From Hoplostethus atlanticus (taxonomy: Eukaryota; Chordata; Actinopteri; Trachichthyiformes; Trachichthyidae), in contig JAXDDX010000055.1 in NCBI GenBank assembly GCA_034670405.1, positions 744,001-808,000 of the forward strand: 64,000 nt of DNA. Direction: 5' to 3'. A program made the translations under genes and the position numbers. This document shows positions 12,122 through 25,308 of the stretch, piece by piece (the stretch's first letter is position 1; every line of letters begins with the position of its first letter). The notes beneath the pieces were generated by a model. That model did not search any database. It saw only the letters and a program-made list of their open reading frames with translations, and was not told the origin of the DNA.

Positions 12122-12801
12122 ATCAGGTCCCCTTACACAGCAGCTGAACAGGCCAACAAAATGCAATTTGCAGCGATGTCCAGTTTCCCAAATGTAATAT
12201 ATGTATATAATATTTATGTATATAATATTTGATACCCTCAGGTGACAATGGGTATGCATTGAAGCCATGGTTATGCCATGTACAAACCCCCAGAGCCACA
12301 ACAGACGTGCTATAATGTGGTGCACAGCCGTGCGCTCTGTGGTAGAGCGTTGCATTGGGCTTTTAAAAGGGAGATGGTTTCGGTTACTTTCTGCCATTCC
12401 ACTTGTTTCATTTGGTTGGTAATGCCAGAGCTTAGGCTTCCAAATAATAGTCTGTCATTTTGATCAACCATTATTTCAAGCTCACAATCGGTAAAATTGC
12501 GATTCTATTGCTTTTTAAATGCTTCGCCGTTTCTCCTCAAAACTAAACTAAATGCTGGCCCTTTATATGCAAACCAGGCAATTGGGGGTGTGTTGGAAGC
12601 CATATATAGTAAATTGTGGGCATGGTCAGAAGGCTTGTGCACGTGCGCACAATTTCAGGATGATTGAGATGTATGAGGAAAAAACACGTGGGAACAGACG
12701 TACGTGGGGTTTTATACATCTGAGCGTATGCATGTTTTCTGTTTTGTGCGTACACAGATTTCTACACCTAAATCTACACAGAGTTTTATAAATTTGGCCC
12801 C

Positions 12802-14936
12802 AGGTATGGATTCGGTGCATATGAGATAAGGAGAGAGATATGTGGATCCATAGATGCATCTGTTCAATTGACCCATATGCGCTAAGATTTTAGAAGTGCC
12901 CCATATAAATGATTTCTGCATATATTTTCTTTTTTTTTTTTTGTCTCTTCTTTTGAAATTCTAATAGTACAAAAATAGTATGTCATTCAAATGAACTGCT
13001 TTCAATACTTCAAGAGCCATTTCTGCCTTATACAGACAGACAGACAGACAGAGATATACCTCTTGCTATCTTGTTTATCTCTCTCTCTCAGTTGTAACTC
13101 ACAGGACTATGTGACGTTAGTGAAAGATGAATGGGGAGGAGGCTAGTGGTAAGTGCTGCAAGGTAATTTGTTTTGCAGAATAAAAACTCTCCACCTACTG
13201 GTATTTTCAACTGCTCAACGATTCAGCATGGTGTTACTAGTGAGCGTCTGGCGGGACAAGACATTTCAGTTGTGAAGGCTAAAAAGCCTCGCTCTCAAAA
13301 AAAGAACCATTACCTGTGTGTTAACGGGTCTGTCAAACGTCACATGTTCAAAATGTTTTTAAAATCTTAATCTTGGCAGGAAAGTGAACAGGCATCCTTT
13401 ATACCCCTGTATGTATCCCTACAAAATATGACATTTTAAAAGGAGCCTGTTAGACAAAATGCCACTGGCTGTTTATTGACATATAGTGATTACAGAAAAA
13501 TGGTAGGATAAGAGTGTGCATTGGGCATTGAACTGGGCTTTGTAGGTCGGGCTCCTCTCTGTCAGGTGGCTGAATCTATGATGGGATGATGACATGATCC
13601 TTTCACCTGAAAATAAAAAATAGAGAAAGAAAACATCATAGATCTTGATTGTGTCTTATTCTTGCTGCCATCCAATTTCACTTCCCCTGTCTGCGGTTCC
13701 AAAAAAATGAGACTGGATGAAATCTGTAGTGCACCACTTTATGCTGCAATGTTGAAGTAATCCTAGAAACTGGAAGAGTGGGACAACACAGACAAAAAAA
13801 ACTGCAGGTTTGTGACTAAATTATTAGACTACATGATAGCGATGCTTATAGTAAATATAAATGAAGATGAGCTGTGATGATCTAATCTTGGAGCAGTCTA
13901 CAGAGTGAAATTCATGTTTTTCATGTCTGTGTGTGGTACCAGTAATTCACTTTAAGGTTGACATCAGACCTACCTTGACAAAGAATCTTATTTCCACTGA
14001 TGTTAGTTTCCACCATGAGAAGCCTAAATCAGGATCCAGCTGATTTATGATCAAAAGCAAGAGAATAACAAATCGGTGTTCGTATAACTCAAAAGGGTCC
14101 AACTGCAGACCTCCCTCCTCTGTAACCTCCTGTGTTCACGGCAGAGTTGGAGCAGTCATTTAACTACAAAGATGACTGAAATGATTTAGCTATGCAACAC
14201 TGACCTGGCGGTCTATGGGGAGAGGGGCTTTACTGCACTTGTTTCAAATACAGTTTCATTTTATTCAGGAATTTTGAGAGACAACATCTCAAAATAAGAC
14301 ACAATACTCCACTTGTTTTAAGGTAGTTACTTGATATAAGAAAACCCCATTGAAATCTAATGAAATTAATTCACCCATTGACAGATTTCCATTCAACTGT
14401 TTTGAAGAATGAGCACAATAATAAATGACTTGTCAAGATTCAACATTTTTTGCAGTGTACTTGAGAGGTCATGTAGGCCATGAAATGAGCTCCTTGTTAA
14501 TTACATCTCCACTGACCTGAGGCAAGACTGCACCGCCGCAGGAAAAATCAATGCAATTGACCCAAGGTCTAGTAGAGGACATGAGCTGAGTGATGGAGAG
14601 TCTGAGACGCAGCATATCCAAACCCCACAATAACACAGGAGCACATGGACTACAAACGCAAGTGGGGATTTAGTTTTTGTGAATCCATCGACTTACACGC
14701 TGCAAAGAATATCCAGTCTTATTTAAAGCTGTTGACACACAAATTCTCAAAACAGGTGAAAGCGAACCAGAAATAAGTGGAATTATCTCATGTCCATGCA
14801 GTACAGGTTTGTGTCTGAAGGCCTCTTCAGATGAGAGAGAAGCTGGAGAGCTTCCTGCTGTGTCTGTCAGAGGGTTGGACTGATGCTCAAGGACCCGCTG
14901 ATTGAACGGCTTAAGGCAAGTCAGCACTCCAGACCT
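12802..14936. other. No gene recognised
   Basis: Holds a short CAGA tract near 13034-13050 and a TC tract near 13078. No exon, RNA gene or clear element ends were seen. Confidence 0.45.
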
Positions 14937-16487
14937 GGGGCCAAATGTATAAAACTGTGTAGATTTAGGTGTAGAAATCTGTGTACGCACAAAACAGGAA
15001 ACATGCATACGCTCAGATGTATAAAACCCCACGTACGTCTGTTCCCACGTGTTTTTTCCTCATACATCTCAATCATCCTGAAATTGTGCGCATGTCAGTG
15101 GCGGCTGGTGCATTTTTCTCCAGGGGGGGCTATACTAAACAAACATGTACTGAGGTATCATCAGTGTATTTAAATAAATGAAAAGGCCTTTATTTGTATT
15201 TGCTGAGCTGAATGAACATTTGTTGTAATGAAACGTGCTTAAGGTAAGTTAAGGTACTTCATTTAGTGCAAATTCTTTATAATAATTATCTTTTATACTA
15301 CAATATGTAATGGTGAAAGACTAAAGTAACCGAAAAGTGCCTCGATAAGTGCAACAGAAATCTGACAACACAGAACCCTGAGACAATGGCAGAAAATTAT
15401 GAACACAGTAAGACCTAATAGAAAATAACATTTAAGAAGAAAAGAAATTAATATGGTATTACATTTGAAATACCCAGTGCCATCAAAACGCTGAGTGAAC
15501 TGGCTCAAAGCTATATGACTTTGCCACCTTGTGGCTTAAACTTTTTGTACATAAATGTTGCCCTTCTCTCCTTGAGAGATGTGCATTTCTCAATGACTCT
15601 ATGGCACCACAGAACTTGACACAGTTTATTATTTTATTTATTTTTATGCTTACAGATCCCTATCCTGTAGCCTTCATCAAGCTAAGCAGCTATGTTTACT
15701 TTCCCAAACATTTGCTTTTGATTTTTCTGATATGTGGTTTAAATCATTCAAGCCTGTCTGAATCCATGCTGGGTCTGAGACCTGTCGTTTGAAAAAGGGT
15801 GCAGGGAAAGCAAAATAAAGCATTGGTGTCACTACATACAAGCCTTCCTACTAAACCAGCTCCTTGAACATGACCGAGTATATTGTCTCATTCTGGCACA
15901 TTTTATGTCAGATGTACCACGAGCCACTCGCTCTCTGCTGCCAACCAGTGGTTGGTGGTGTGTAAATCAGCAGCATTCGATAAATGCTGTTTGTACATGC
16001 GCAGTTCGTTGGTGGGGCGCAGCTTTCCTGTTTATTATAAATTATTATAAAGCATAGTGACAAACATATTTACTCAAGATAGAACGAAGTGAAGGCTTGT
16101 CAAAAAAAAGGTTGTTAACCACTCACGCATCACTATGTAATCATAGTGAAGGTTTTTTTTAAACTATAGATTACATCCTAACACAATGTAGTGAAAGAAA
16201 AAAGCTCTAAATAAAATGTCACCCAAATTCACACTTTTATTATCCTTTTTTGGATAAAAACAAAAAAAAATGCATATGGTACGCATGGTGTGAAGGAGTG
16301 GTACGCACATTCTCGCTGCCCATGGATTTTTATACATTCGGAAACTTGCGTGGAAAGTGACAGTGTGAAAGATGCGTACCAGTATGCACATTCTCGCTGC
16401 CCGTGGATTTTTATACATTCGGAACCTGCGTGGAAAATGACGTAAATACACTTTTCGTGATTACGCATGGTTTATACATTTGGCCCC
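14937..16487 (-). mobile_element. PIF/Harbinger copy 2, reversed and disrupted
   Basis: The right end of the family lies at 14937-15092 and the left end at about 16025-16487, both on the minus strand, with the same GGGGCCAAATGTATAAA ends as copy 1. The transposase is missing: foreign sequence of about 930 bases lies between the two parts. Near the left end, the block around CTCGCTGCCC-TGGATTTTTATAC occurs twice in tandem, whereas copy 1 has it once and copy 3 has it twice. Confidence 0.8.
15093..16024. other. Insert of unresolved type within Harbinger copy 2
   Basis: It starts CAGTGGCGGCTGGTGCATTT, which resembles the end of a fish hAT-type element. The matching opposite end could not be found, and no transposase-like frame was recognised. 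The boundary near 16024 is judged only from where Harbinger sequence resumes. Confidence 0.4.
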
Positions 16488-17803
16488 TGGATGGGAACAT
16501 CTTCAACCCTCAGTCCCTTGGGAGGAGTTGCACAGGGTTATATTGTTGTGAAGGATGGGCTCATTTCAGTTCAATTAAACTTTATCGCCACATTGCAATT
16601 TTCACAAAAGAATTGTTTTCAAAGGTGACAGCAAAAACTCCAATCATAACATCTAGTGATGGAAAGGTGGAGGTTCATGTCTCACAACAGCAAGGAAACA
16701 GAGACTGAGCTACTGTGAAAAGAAAGAGTTATGTTTGCACTTTTGTACATATTGTGTTCTCCGTCAGCCTCCCCCCTCATGTTAATAGGCATTAAGTATC
16801 TTTAGAGTTATGTTGCAAATCTGGGAGAAATTATGTCCGCACACACACACACACACACACATAGATACACAAGTTTGTTAGTTTGTCAATTTTATTAAAC
16901 TATATATCGAGTCAACAAGCACATCAGACAGAACGGTGGTGCTCAGTCAAATAGCTTACTGTAGGCCTAATAGCCTAAACATAATATATTTGACCATTGC
17001 ATACATAATGGTCTTCCAAACCTACATTACCCTTCAAGTAGACCTGTCTAAACATATAACTGCACTGTGCACAACATCAAAATGCCCATATATTATGCAT
17101 AATCACATCAAGGAAACTGCAATGGCTTCAATCATTTACCAGACATATTCTGGCTCTGCAGAGCGTATACTTGCATAATATGCACTTATATACTACCACA
17201 TTCATAGCATATCGATTTTGAATGAAGGAAACAATGTCAGCAAATAATAAGCAAATGAAATGACAGCAATAAAAACGTGTCCCAGCCATGCAGCCAGAAG
17301 ACTAAATACGCCTAACACACTCAGCTGGACCGCGCTGGTTTGGAAATGTCGCTTACAGCCCTGCACGTCTAACTATTCTCATGTTATTACCAATTATTTT
17401 TACTCAACAGAACATGTGCAATTTCTCATATATTTAACTGTGGGACTCATAGGTCCGCACTCCAAATAATTTCTGTTTTGCAATCATCTATGCAGAGACC
17501 TAATAGAATTACAAAATATGCTTATACATTTACAAACAAACAAAAAATCAATCTCATGTCTAATTCCCCAAAATAGTCCACACAACAGCCATGTCCTCCT
17601 GTCTATCCTATCTCTTTCAGGTTTTACTCTGTTTGTCTTTTGCATTCAATGGAAAACTGCAGTCTATACAATGCACCTGCGTCCTCAGACCAGTACTGCG
17701 CGTAAAGCACCTTCAACTCCTCCAATCCCCGTCCTCCTTGAGACAACATGCGAACACCGGAAAAATTCCCTGTTTAGAGTTTTGTCGCTGGATTTTCCTC
17801 TGT
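16488..17803. other. No gene; short (CA)n at 16840-16860
   Basis: AT-rich sequence. 16565-16700 may be a decayed LINE 3' tail (AACTTTATCGCCACATTGC), but this is weak. The 17.2-17.8 kb part could be the 3' portion of the neighbouring hAT remnant. Confidence 0.35.
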
Positions 17804-18343
17804 TCAGTGTGTTTTTCCTGGCTGCTCCGAAACGGCATACAGCACCCTAATTTCCCTAGTCATGGCCCTGTGCGCCCCTGTGATGTTACATTCTCTTTTC
17901 TGAAGCTCAAGTGAAAGGATAACTCTTGCAAAAGTTATTTCCAAATGCTCATGGCGAGACCAAGTGCTGGTCTGTTTAGTAATGCTGTCATGGGAGGAAT
18001 CATCCGCTGCTGTTATAAAATACTTATAAAGCGCTGGGAGGTTTTTCCACACAGCCTCCACTGGTCTAAAACTTGATGCCGATTTTGCCCAGCTGAACGT
18101 CCAAACTCTCTGCGTACTCTCTAAACTGGATTTGATTTTAGCTTGTCCATCAGCATTTTTAAATGATTGATAGCTCCCATCTCTTTCATCACATCTCCTA
18201 CAGCATGCTCCAGCCAAGCAGCGCCAAACAGTAATATTAGGGAAAAGAGTCTGAAGCCTAGCTGCCACTCCACTCTCGCGCTCAACCATGACTGAAGCGT
18301 CATCACGCATTATTCCGACTTGGGTTTTGGAGAGAAAATCCAC
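17804..18343 (-). pseudogene. hAT transposase fragment, KIAA1586-like
   Basis: The 179-residue frame opens with FLSKTQVGIMRDDASVMVE, continues with ARLQTLFPNITVWRC and VEAVWKNLPALYKYFITAADDSS, and ends with LELQKRECNITGAHRA. These match the middle of hAT-family proteins annotated in vertebrates as KIAA1586-like (E3 SUMO-ligase-like), which descend from hAT transposases. A second frame over 18121-18306 encodes the skipped piece (AVGDVMKEMGAINHLK), so indels have shifted the frame. There is no start, no BED finger and no C-terminal dimerisation block in frame. It is a decayed transposase, not a working gene. Confidence 0.75.
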
Positions 18344-20536
18344 TCTACGCGCTCCAGTGAAGATAATAGACTACACACAACTCCCTCCCTTCCCTCTTCT
18401 TATTTATACTAGTAGACTCATCTAGCTGATTTTGGGAGCGTAATCTACTATTCTTGCAAACAGTTTATTCTGCATTTCAGACGAATTTTTTTTGCTGTAT
18501 ATTAGATCAAGCTACATTTGAAAGGAGTTTTTTTTTCCCCATATCGATTCCGTTTAGCTCTACCGGTAGCACATGTTTCGCTAGTGCTGGGTGTTGGTGC
18601 TGAGCTAGCATTAGCAACTCGCCCTCGCGATTAGCCTGCAACTCGTAACTCTCTTGAAGTACCGCCCTAGCTCGTTTAATGCAATCTTCTCGCTCTTGTT
18701 GGTTTTCTGGCGATTTACACTTAAAAATGTCTGGAAATTAAATTGTCATGATGACGATGACTGAAGTTTACCATAACCATACCATAACTCACTCTGTGTG
18801 TGCTACTCACTGATAGGGTAATCGGCTGTCATCATATGGAACTGAGCCAATTATGTCTTTGGAAGGGAGGGGAAAAGAAAGAAGAGTCAACTATTGGGAT
18901 TATTACATAGCAGACCAAAAAAAAAAAACATTTCATGCCAGCAGAGGTGCCGGATTAATGCAAATAGGTACCGGAACGCAGGTCGTCCAAAACTGAGAGA
19001 TGCCAGATCATGTCCCGGCAGGATTAAGTACTGATTAGTAGGCTTTAGTGAGTAAATGCCCTCGCATCCTCTGGTGCCTGCAGCCGTACACCTGTACGCA
19101 CTGTGCATACATTAGTTCAGCTGACATGTTTAACTTTTAGTCGTGTTGCCTGTCTGATTTTAAAACATGCTCCATGCTTCTTTAGGGGCTCTCAGTCCTC
19201 TTCATGTCGGAAAGGCGAGCCCAATATTGACTCTATTGACGCTGTTTGTTTTTTTGGTTTAGCGTCTGCTGAACTCTCGGCTTCAGCTGAACGCTTTCCA
19301 CTGTCTGTCCGTGCTTGTAGGTAGCAGCACGCTACTGCAGTAACCAACAACCTCATGCTGCTTTTTTTCCAGCGCCTTTTATAAAGTTTCGGAGGTGGGT
19401 GGAGTTGGGCCCGGAGTGCAGAAAACATTGAAAACACACAGAGGGGCTGAGAGTGACGCCATGTTCTTGGTGCTCGCCACAAAGTTTCGACTGTGTCCTC
19501 AGATAGCATGTGTCATTTATTATCAATGTCAAATGCGTGTCAGAAATCTCAATTATTGCATCTTTAACACATTCTTTGAGCACTTTGTTCAGCTCCGTCT
19601 CGGGTTTTAAGAAGGGCAGACGAAGGAAATTGCACATGAGGCTTGGTGACAGGGAGGGATCTAAAGGGAGCTTGACTGATTAGGATTTTGCTTTCACAAA
19701 GCCTGCATAAATGTCAAGAGGACTTATAGGTCGCAATATTCTCCGATTAAACACCGGAGCGCAATGCATATCTTGGAAAAAGATATGCATTGGAGGGTAT
19801 GGGATAGTGAGAAGGAGCGAAAAATGAGGGACAAAGAGGAATAGGAAGAAGAAGGAAAATATGAAACAAGGGAAGGAGGGAAGATAACCAGTCAGGTTGA
19901 TTAAAAGGACATCTTTATTTATGGTAACAACTTCAGGGGGAGGGAGGGTCACATCACACTACCCTCACACCTGGTTGCTTCCCTACTGAGAGAGGCCATA
20001 GCTCCTGACGTTCACTTCCACCCCCACCATGATTTGCTGGAGGTATAAACTGTCAACCTTCCCAGCCTCAAGCTCGCTGCTGTAATCTTTAGCCTACTGC
20101 TGCCGCTTTCCAAAGAACAGTGCGACGGCATTTTGAAATGGAGCAGCAAATAATATCCAAGCGCTATGGGTTTTATTAATAGAGATAGTGATAGTTGATA
20201 TTTGGTGACAATATTCAAGATTTTGACTTAACTGCTGTTTGCCTGTGTATGACTCGGTCCTGGTGATTTGCCCTACAAAGATTGTTGAATATAAACTGAC
20301 TGGCAGTTGTGAATCTGCTGCTCTGCCTAAAGTGTCCTAAAGTATTCACCTTTCTCGAATCTCCTGGTTGGCCGCTGACTAAAAGCCCTCTGTAGAACAA
20401 CCTGATACAAAGAGTGGGCCTCTCAAACTGAAATACCAAGCTGGTCAAGCACATAGCCCATGCAATCACTCCAGTCTCTAATCATTGCACTTGTTTCAAG
20501 ATCGCCGCAGCTCTTGCTTTTTTTCACGCTTTCTCC
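18344..20536. other. No gene; possible hAT end near 18938; hairpin at 19762-19792
   Basis: CAGAGGTGCCGGATTAATGC near 18940 could be the 5' end of the hAT whose transposase fragment lies at 17.8-18.3 kb; this is an inference. A 12-base inverted repeat with a 7-base loop lies at 19762-19773 and 19781-19792. The open frame over 19192-19509 has no recognisable domain. Confidence 0.35.
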
Positions 20537-20995
20537 CATTGGGCCTCATTCACGGATGTTTTCATAAATGAATGAAGTAATGAATGAAGTAGACGCGTAT
20601 TATCAGCCACAGGAGGACGGCGGCGCACTGAGCCACTATCCGACATGGATCAGAGGATCAATCAATAATAGGAGATCTTGTGTTGTTATGAATGAGGACA
20701 GTTCGGCAAATACGCCATTTCAGCCTATTAGGTCTTTTTTTTCTACAAGGCCACTGAAACATCTTGTTATTGCATCTTGCTGTAATGGATTTTTCATAAA
20801 GAATAACACAATAATAATACAAACACACAAACACATTTCCGCATGTTTCCAAGCACTCGTCGGATTTGATCGTACCAAACGAACCAATTCAGACACGAAC
20901 AAAATGACGAATCCGACTATGTTTGTAGAAACGTTCGCACTAACGTTATACAATCAAATCTGATCATACGCATGTTTTGTGAATGAGGCCCAATG
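20537..20995. mobile_element. MITE with 17-base terminal inverted repeats
   Basis: CATTGGGCCTCATTCAC (20537-20553) is exactly mirrored at 20979-20995. The 459-base body is AT-rich and codes for nothing recognisable. The GGGCCTCATTCA type of end suggests a PIF/Harbinger-derived MITE, but no clear target duplication was found, so the superfamily is uncertain. Confidence 0.75.
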
Positions 20996-23711
20996 TCTTC
21001 TGAGAACATACATTATAGCTGATTGGTGGATCAAGGCCTGGCAGTGTAAAGGCCAGCTTAACAAGTGCACGTTGAATATTCTCACCTTCTAGCTGCAAGC
21101 CAGTGCCCTGGACCAAAGTGGCCCACTGATTCATATTGGAGGGAGAAAGCGAGGACTGCCCCTCACATTGTAATCAAAGAGCATGGCAAATCTTCCCTTC
21201 AGCCACCATGGGAAAGCAGCGTGGACAAGCCAGCAGTGAGGGAAGAGGAGGTGAATATTTCAGTGAGCGTGGCGCAGTGCTCTTACTGCCTTCCCTTACT
21301 GAGCCTTGTAATCAATGGAGGAGAGAATGATTGACATAAATTATACCCTGCTGTAAGCAGAGAGAACGAGAGATGCATCATATTTTTTTCCCCCTCCACC
21401 ATCCCCTTCAATTAATCCTGCATGAAGCGTGGCGCAATTATCAGCATTTCAGCAATTTAAACACAGAACACATTCAAAGTATGACGCTCCACCTGTGTTT
21501 TATTTTAACCCATTCGTTGCAGCTGAAAGGCAGTTTTAAGTTTTCATAAAGGGAATCCAAAAATAAAATTACAGTCAACATTTAAAACGAGGGTATTAGC
21601 ACACATGCACGCAACTCTTCTCTCAGCTCTGACTCAGGGTTTTCATCTATAACAGTGCAACAGTGGTAGGGCTACTCATTGAAACTGAAAGAAATCCACA
21701 TGATTCTCCAGAGCCGACTGCAGAAAACATTTCATACGTGTTTAGACCAAACAAGTATCAATTCAAGAAATCATCCTGAAGACTGCAGTTTCGTGCCTCG
21801 GTTCTGTGGCTCTGTCTTACAGAAGCCATTTGTTTCTGTGCAGCTTGAGAGAGCTTGATTTGAGTGGGCGGGGGGGTGGGTGACTAGTCGGACGTTGGAA
21901 GAGCTGCTGTCGGACTCGTTCTGTGAGCTTTGATGGGAAACTGGGAGTGGGAGGTTGGATTTACTCGTACCAGTACGTACCGCTGCAGGCGCGTTTCGAG
22001 CTCGAGAATGATTCGTTCAAAATGATTTGTTTGTTCTTTTTCGCCCGGCACTAGTAGAAATTTCACTCTACTGGATATCCTTAAGCATGAAAAGCTATTA
22101 CCACGTATTTCATAACAAAATCCAACTGAGGGCCACGTGCAGGAAACCAAACTTGAATAACAACATACAGTTCAATATTTTGCTGCCACTTACTGAATGC
22201 AAATCCCATGTGAATACAATCATACAGGCAGACCTCCTCTGCAGACTGTGGCAAACCACAAACGTCCCCTGCTACCTTGAACACAATGGCCTGTCACGCT
22301 AATAACAAAGGCAAAAAAACGCACACTGGGCTTCATTGGCATTAGCCTCGCTCCTCTGATCTCTGCCAGTTTTTATTTTTATTTTTTTTGTTGTTGCTGC
22401 TATCATACTCTTGTTCCCCTGCCCTCTCTCCTCCTTCCTCTGTGCAGGCTTGTTTGTCCGCCGGCTCCCTCCACAATCTTATCTACCCTAAAATGCCATG
22501 TCAAACAGCCTGCCTACTCCCTGCAGAGGCAGGCAGATTAGCGCGCTATATCCCGAGGGAACGGGCGAAACAGGGGAGCCACAGTCACAACAATCTAATG
22601 AATGCTCTTCTTATCAACGGACTAGATTTTTTTTTTTTTTTTTTGGCAGTGCAGTAAGTCTTGTCTTTAGATTAAAAGTGCCACACCACAGGGCTGCCCC
22701 ATTTCCTCGGGGACCAATCACGTCGCGGAAGATGAATAGGGCCCAAGTAAGCAGGTCCCGTCCAGATCACAATTGCTCTCTGTGGTGAAAAAGTGACGAG
22801 ACATGGCTTCGGTTGTGGGTGCGGCTGCACACAAACTCCCTGTCCTGCTTCCTCTCTCACTCTCTCTCTCTCTCTCTGTCCATATAACCCAGACATTGGC
22901 CTGAGGGCTCCTCTTCATCTTCCTCCGTCCTCTTCTATTGTCTATTGTGAAATGGTGGACATACCATCACTACCCCCACAGACTCGTGGAATTGGGATCC
23001 TCCTTCTGGTTATGTCATCTGTGAACTGAAACTGACCCCTGTTGGATAATACATTGAGGAAGGACTTATAATACACTTTAGGCACCTGGCTCTTTTTCAA
23101 TGCAACTTAAAAGTAACCGCAACAGTAGGAATAACCTAGAAGTAGAGTAATCAAGGACAGGACAGGATGGAGGCGCTTACTGTACGTTACATGTGTTTCC
23201 TGTCACACTGCGTTGAGGAAATGACAAATGAAATCTACAGTAGGCAGCAGCAAAGATGCATGCAAACACGTTATCGATTTCTAACTGTGCGTCTGTCATA
23301 ACACGGCACGACATTCTGAAGACAAGTCCGGTGATCAGCCGCAGGCAAGTCCATAAACAAGAGCCCCAGGTTGAGCAGTACGTCACTCTTGCTAATCGCA
23401 ATTTTTACACCTAATCAGTAAATCGAGAAATGAAATCAATATTTGGAGTCCCGCCACCTGCTCTCTCAATATGAGCCATCAGTATTCATGGAATCGCTAT
23501 AGATGTAGGTGAGGGAGTACAGTGGGGCCATTGCGGAGTGTCCTCGATCCATCTGCAAGTTCCCTTCAGCGCACAGTAAATGTATGAAAGGATATTACGC
23601 ATTAGCTAGAACTCATTTAATTTTTCATGGATTAGGGTGGCTTCCCAAGTAAACACTTCATAAATACTAATGTGGAAATACATTGCACTGAGACAGCATT
23701 AAAAACTCACA

Positions 23712-23754
<43 letters not shown>

Positions 23755-25258
23755 CAAGATGTGCCGTCTCAGAAAATGAGTATTGTGCGTCACCATCTCC
23801 GCGGGGCGACCGACCCTCCTCGGTGGGTTGCCGGACAATTGCAGGCCTCAGCTGCTTCAGATGAAAAGGTGACAAAGTGGAAGACGTTGATGCAGTGGAG
23901 GTCAGGGGGAATTAGCATTTACACTCTCTCTCCCTGAGAGCCAGCAGCTTTTGTCAGAGGCTTTAGCTGCCTCCGCTACAAATTGTATTTATCAATTCTG
24001 AACATTGGTTGGTTGAATGGTTGAAAATACAGAAGGTGCAGTTTCAGTCCATTTTTACTACAGAAATCAATGGAGAAATTGAAAAAAATGAGTCACTATT
24101 TCACCTCCTGTATTTTCACAAACAGCGATGGGCGGGTGATGATTTATCTTCTCTCTGTTAGTTACCTTGTTCTGTTAATTTCGCTTCAGGTTTTGACATT
24201 GTGGACCACAGTTTCATTCATGAAAATACTGAATTGGACCCTGGTCCACTGCTCTGGTCTGCCCTTGGTTTAACGATCCTCTGATATTCTGATGCAGCAT
24301 TGTATCCCTGGGCTATAACCAGTTTTGTAATTTCATTAAAAGCATTGGACTGGAGCGGTACATATATATCACTCCTTACTGCCTTGGACTTCAGCCCGTC
24401 CCAGCCGGTGCCAGCCCGATGATTGTTGATTACACAATACAGCTAAGGCCTTACTTACATTGCATATGATTTGACTTTGCTCAAAGTTAACTGGCCCATT
24501 AACCCTGAGCTTGCAAGAGCATTCGTTTCAGTGCCTACCCAGCTAACACATTACGTGTAAGCTGCATGCCCTTAGTGGGACTTTTCGGTAATTTCATGAC
24601 TTCATGACTGTCTGACGATGTTGTTGTTACGTGCTCTGATAGTAAATATCCAACTTTGCATCAAAATACCATTTTGCATTTCCAGTTTGTTTGGATTAAA
24701 TAGAAGAACTGGGTAGTTAGCTTGAGCAGCGATAGCCACCATGGCTGAACAGACAAAAAAAGAGCACCACCTACAGGAACACAAACTTCAACAGAAAATC
24801 CAAGTGTATATATATATATATCAAACATGTTTGATATATAGATATTGCTGTCTCTGTAGACTTGGTTGCTCTTTGGCTGAAAGTCTGACATTGCCTTATT
24901 TGTAGTTCACTAGCCTCAGTAGCGTCCCGTGCTGGTTTGTTTGGCGGTGTGGGAGCTGCTGTCAGTCCAGTGATGTCAGAGTGGTGGTGACACTGTTGCA
25001 AAGTGATCGCTGGGAAATGCAGTGCAAAGCACCGCTCATCACTAAAGGTGTCACCAAACTCAAGAAAAACAAGAATCTCATGGATTTAATCAGGAAGCAG
25101 AGATGCTCAGTAGGTCCAGAAAAGTTGCGGCATTTAATGATTGCCTACATCTCTCATCGATGACCAACCAGGGAAAATCAATTAAATAGCCTTGGTTGAT
25201 TCAAACAAGCCGCTGCTTCTGCTGGAGAGATAAATGGTCTCTATTTGTTAGGCACTGC

Positions 25259-25308
<50 letters not shown>

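Larger units (their letters stand above)
10408..12801 (+). mobile_element. PIF/Harbinger transposon, copy 1 (with nested hAT)
   Basis: The left end is GGGGCCAAATGTATAAA and the right end reads TTTATAAATTTGGCCCC, giving terminal inverted repeats. Between them lie a HARBI1-type transposase N-terminus (10900 onward), a nested hAT (11283-12121), a short stretch encoding TAAEQANKMQFAAMSSFPN, and then coding traces like GDNGYALKPWL and a VER-x-IGLLKGRW-like end. The middle of the transposase, including the first catalytic Asp region, is missing. Copies 2 and 3 lie at 14937-16487 and 46710-48208. I could not fix a target duplication: the immediate flanks (CCT and AGG) extend the inverted repeat instead. 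Confidence 0.85.

Noticed and set aside
19192-19509. Small minus-strand gene of 105 codons
   Set aside because: No recognisable domain, no splice or polyadenylation context, and overlapping open frames on the other strand.
21065-21334. Coding exon near 21.1-21.3 kb
   Set aside because: Two overlapping frames are open with no family resemblance and no convincing splice borders.
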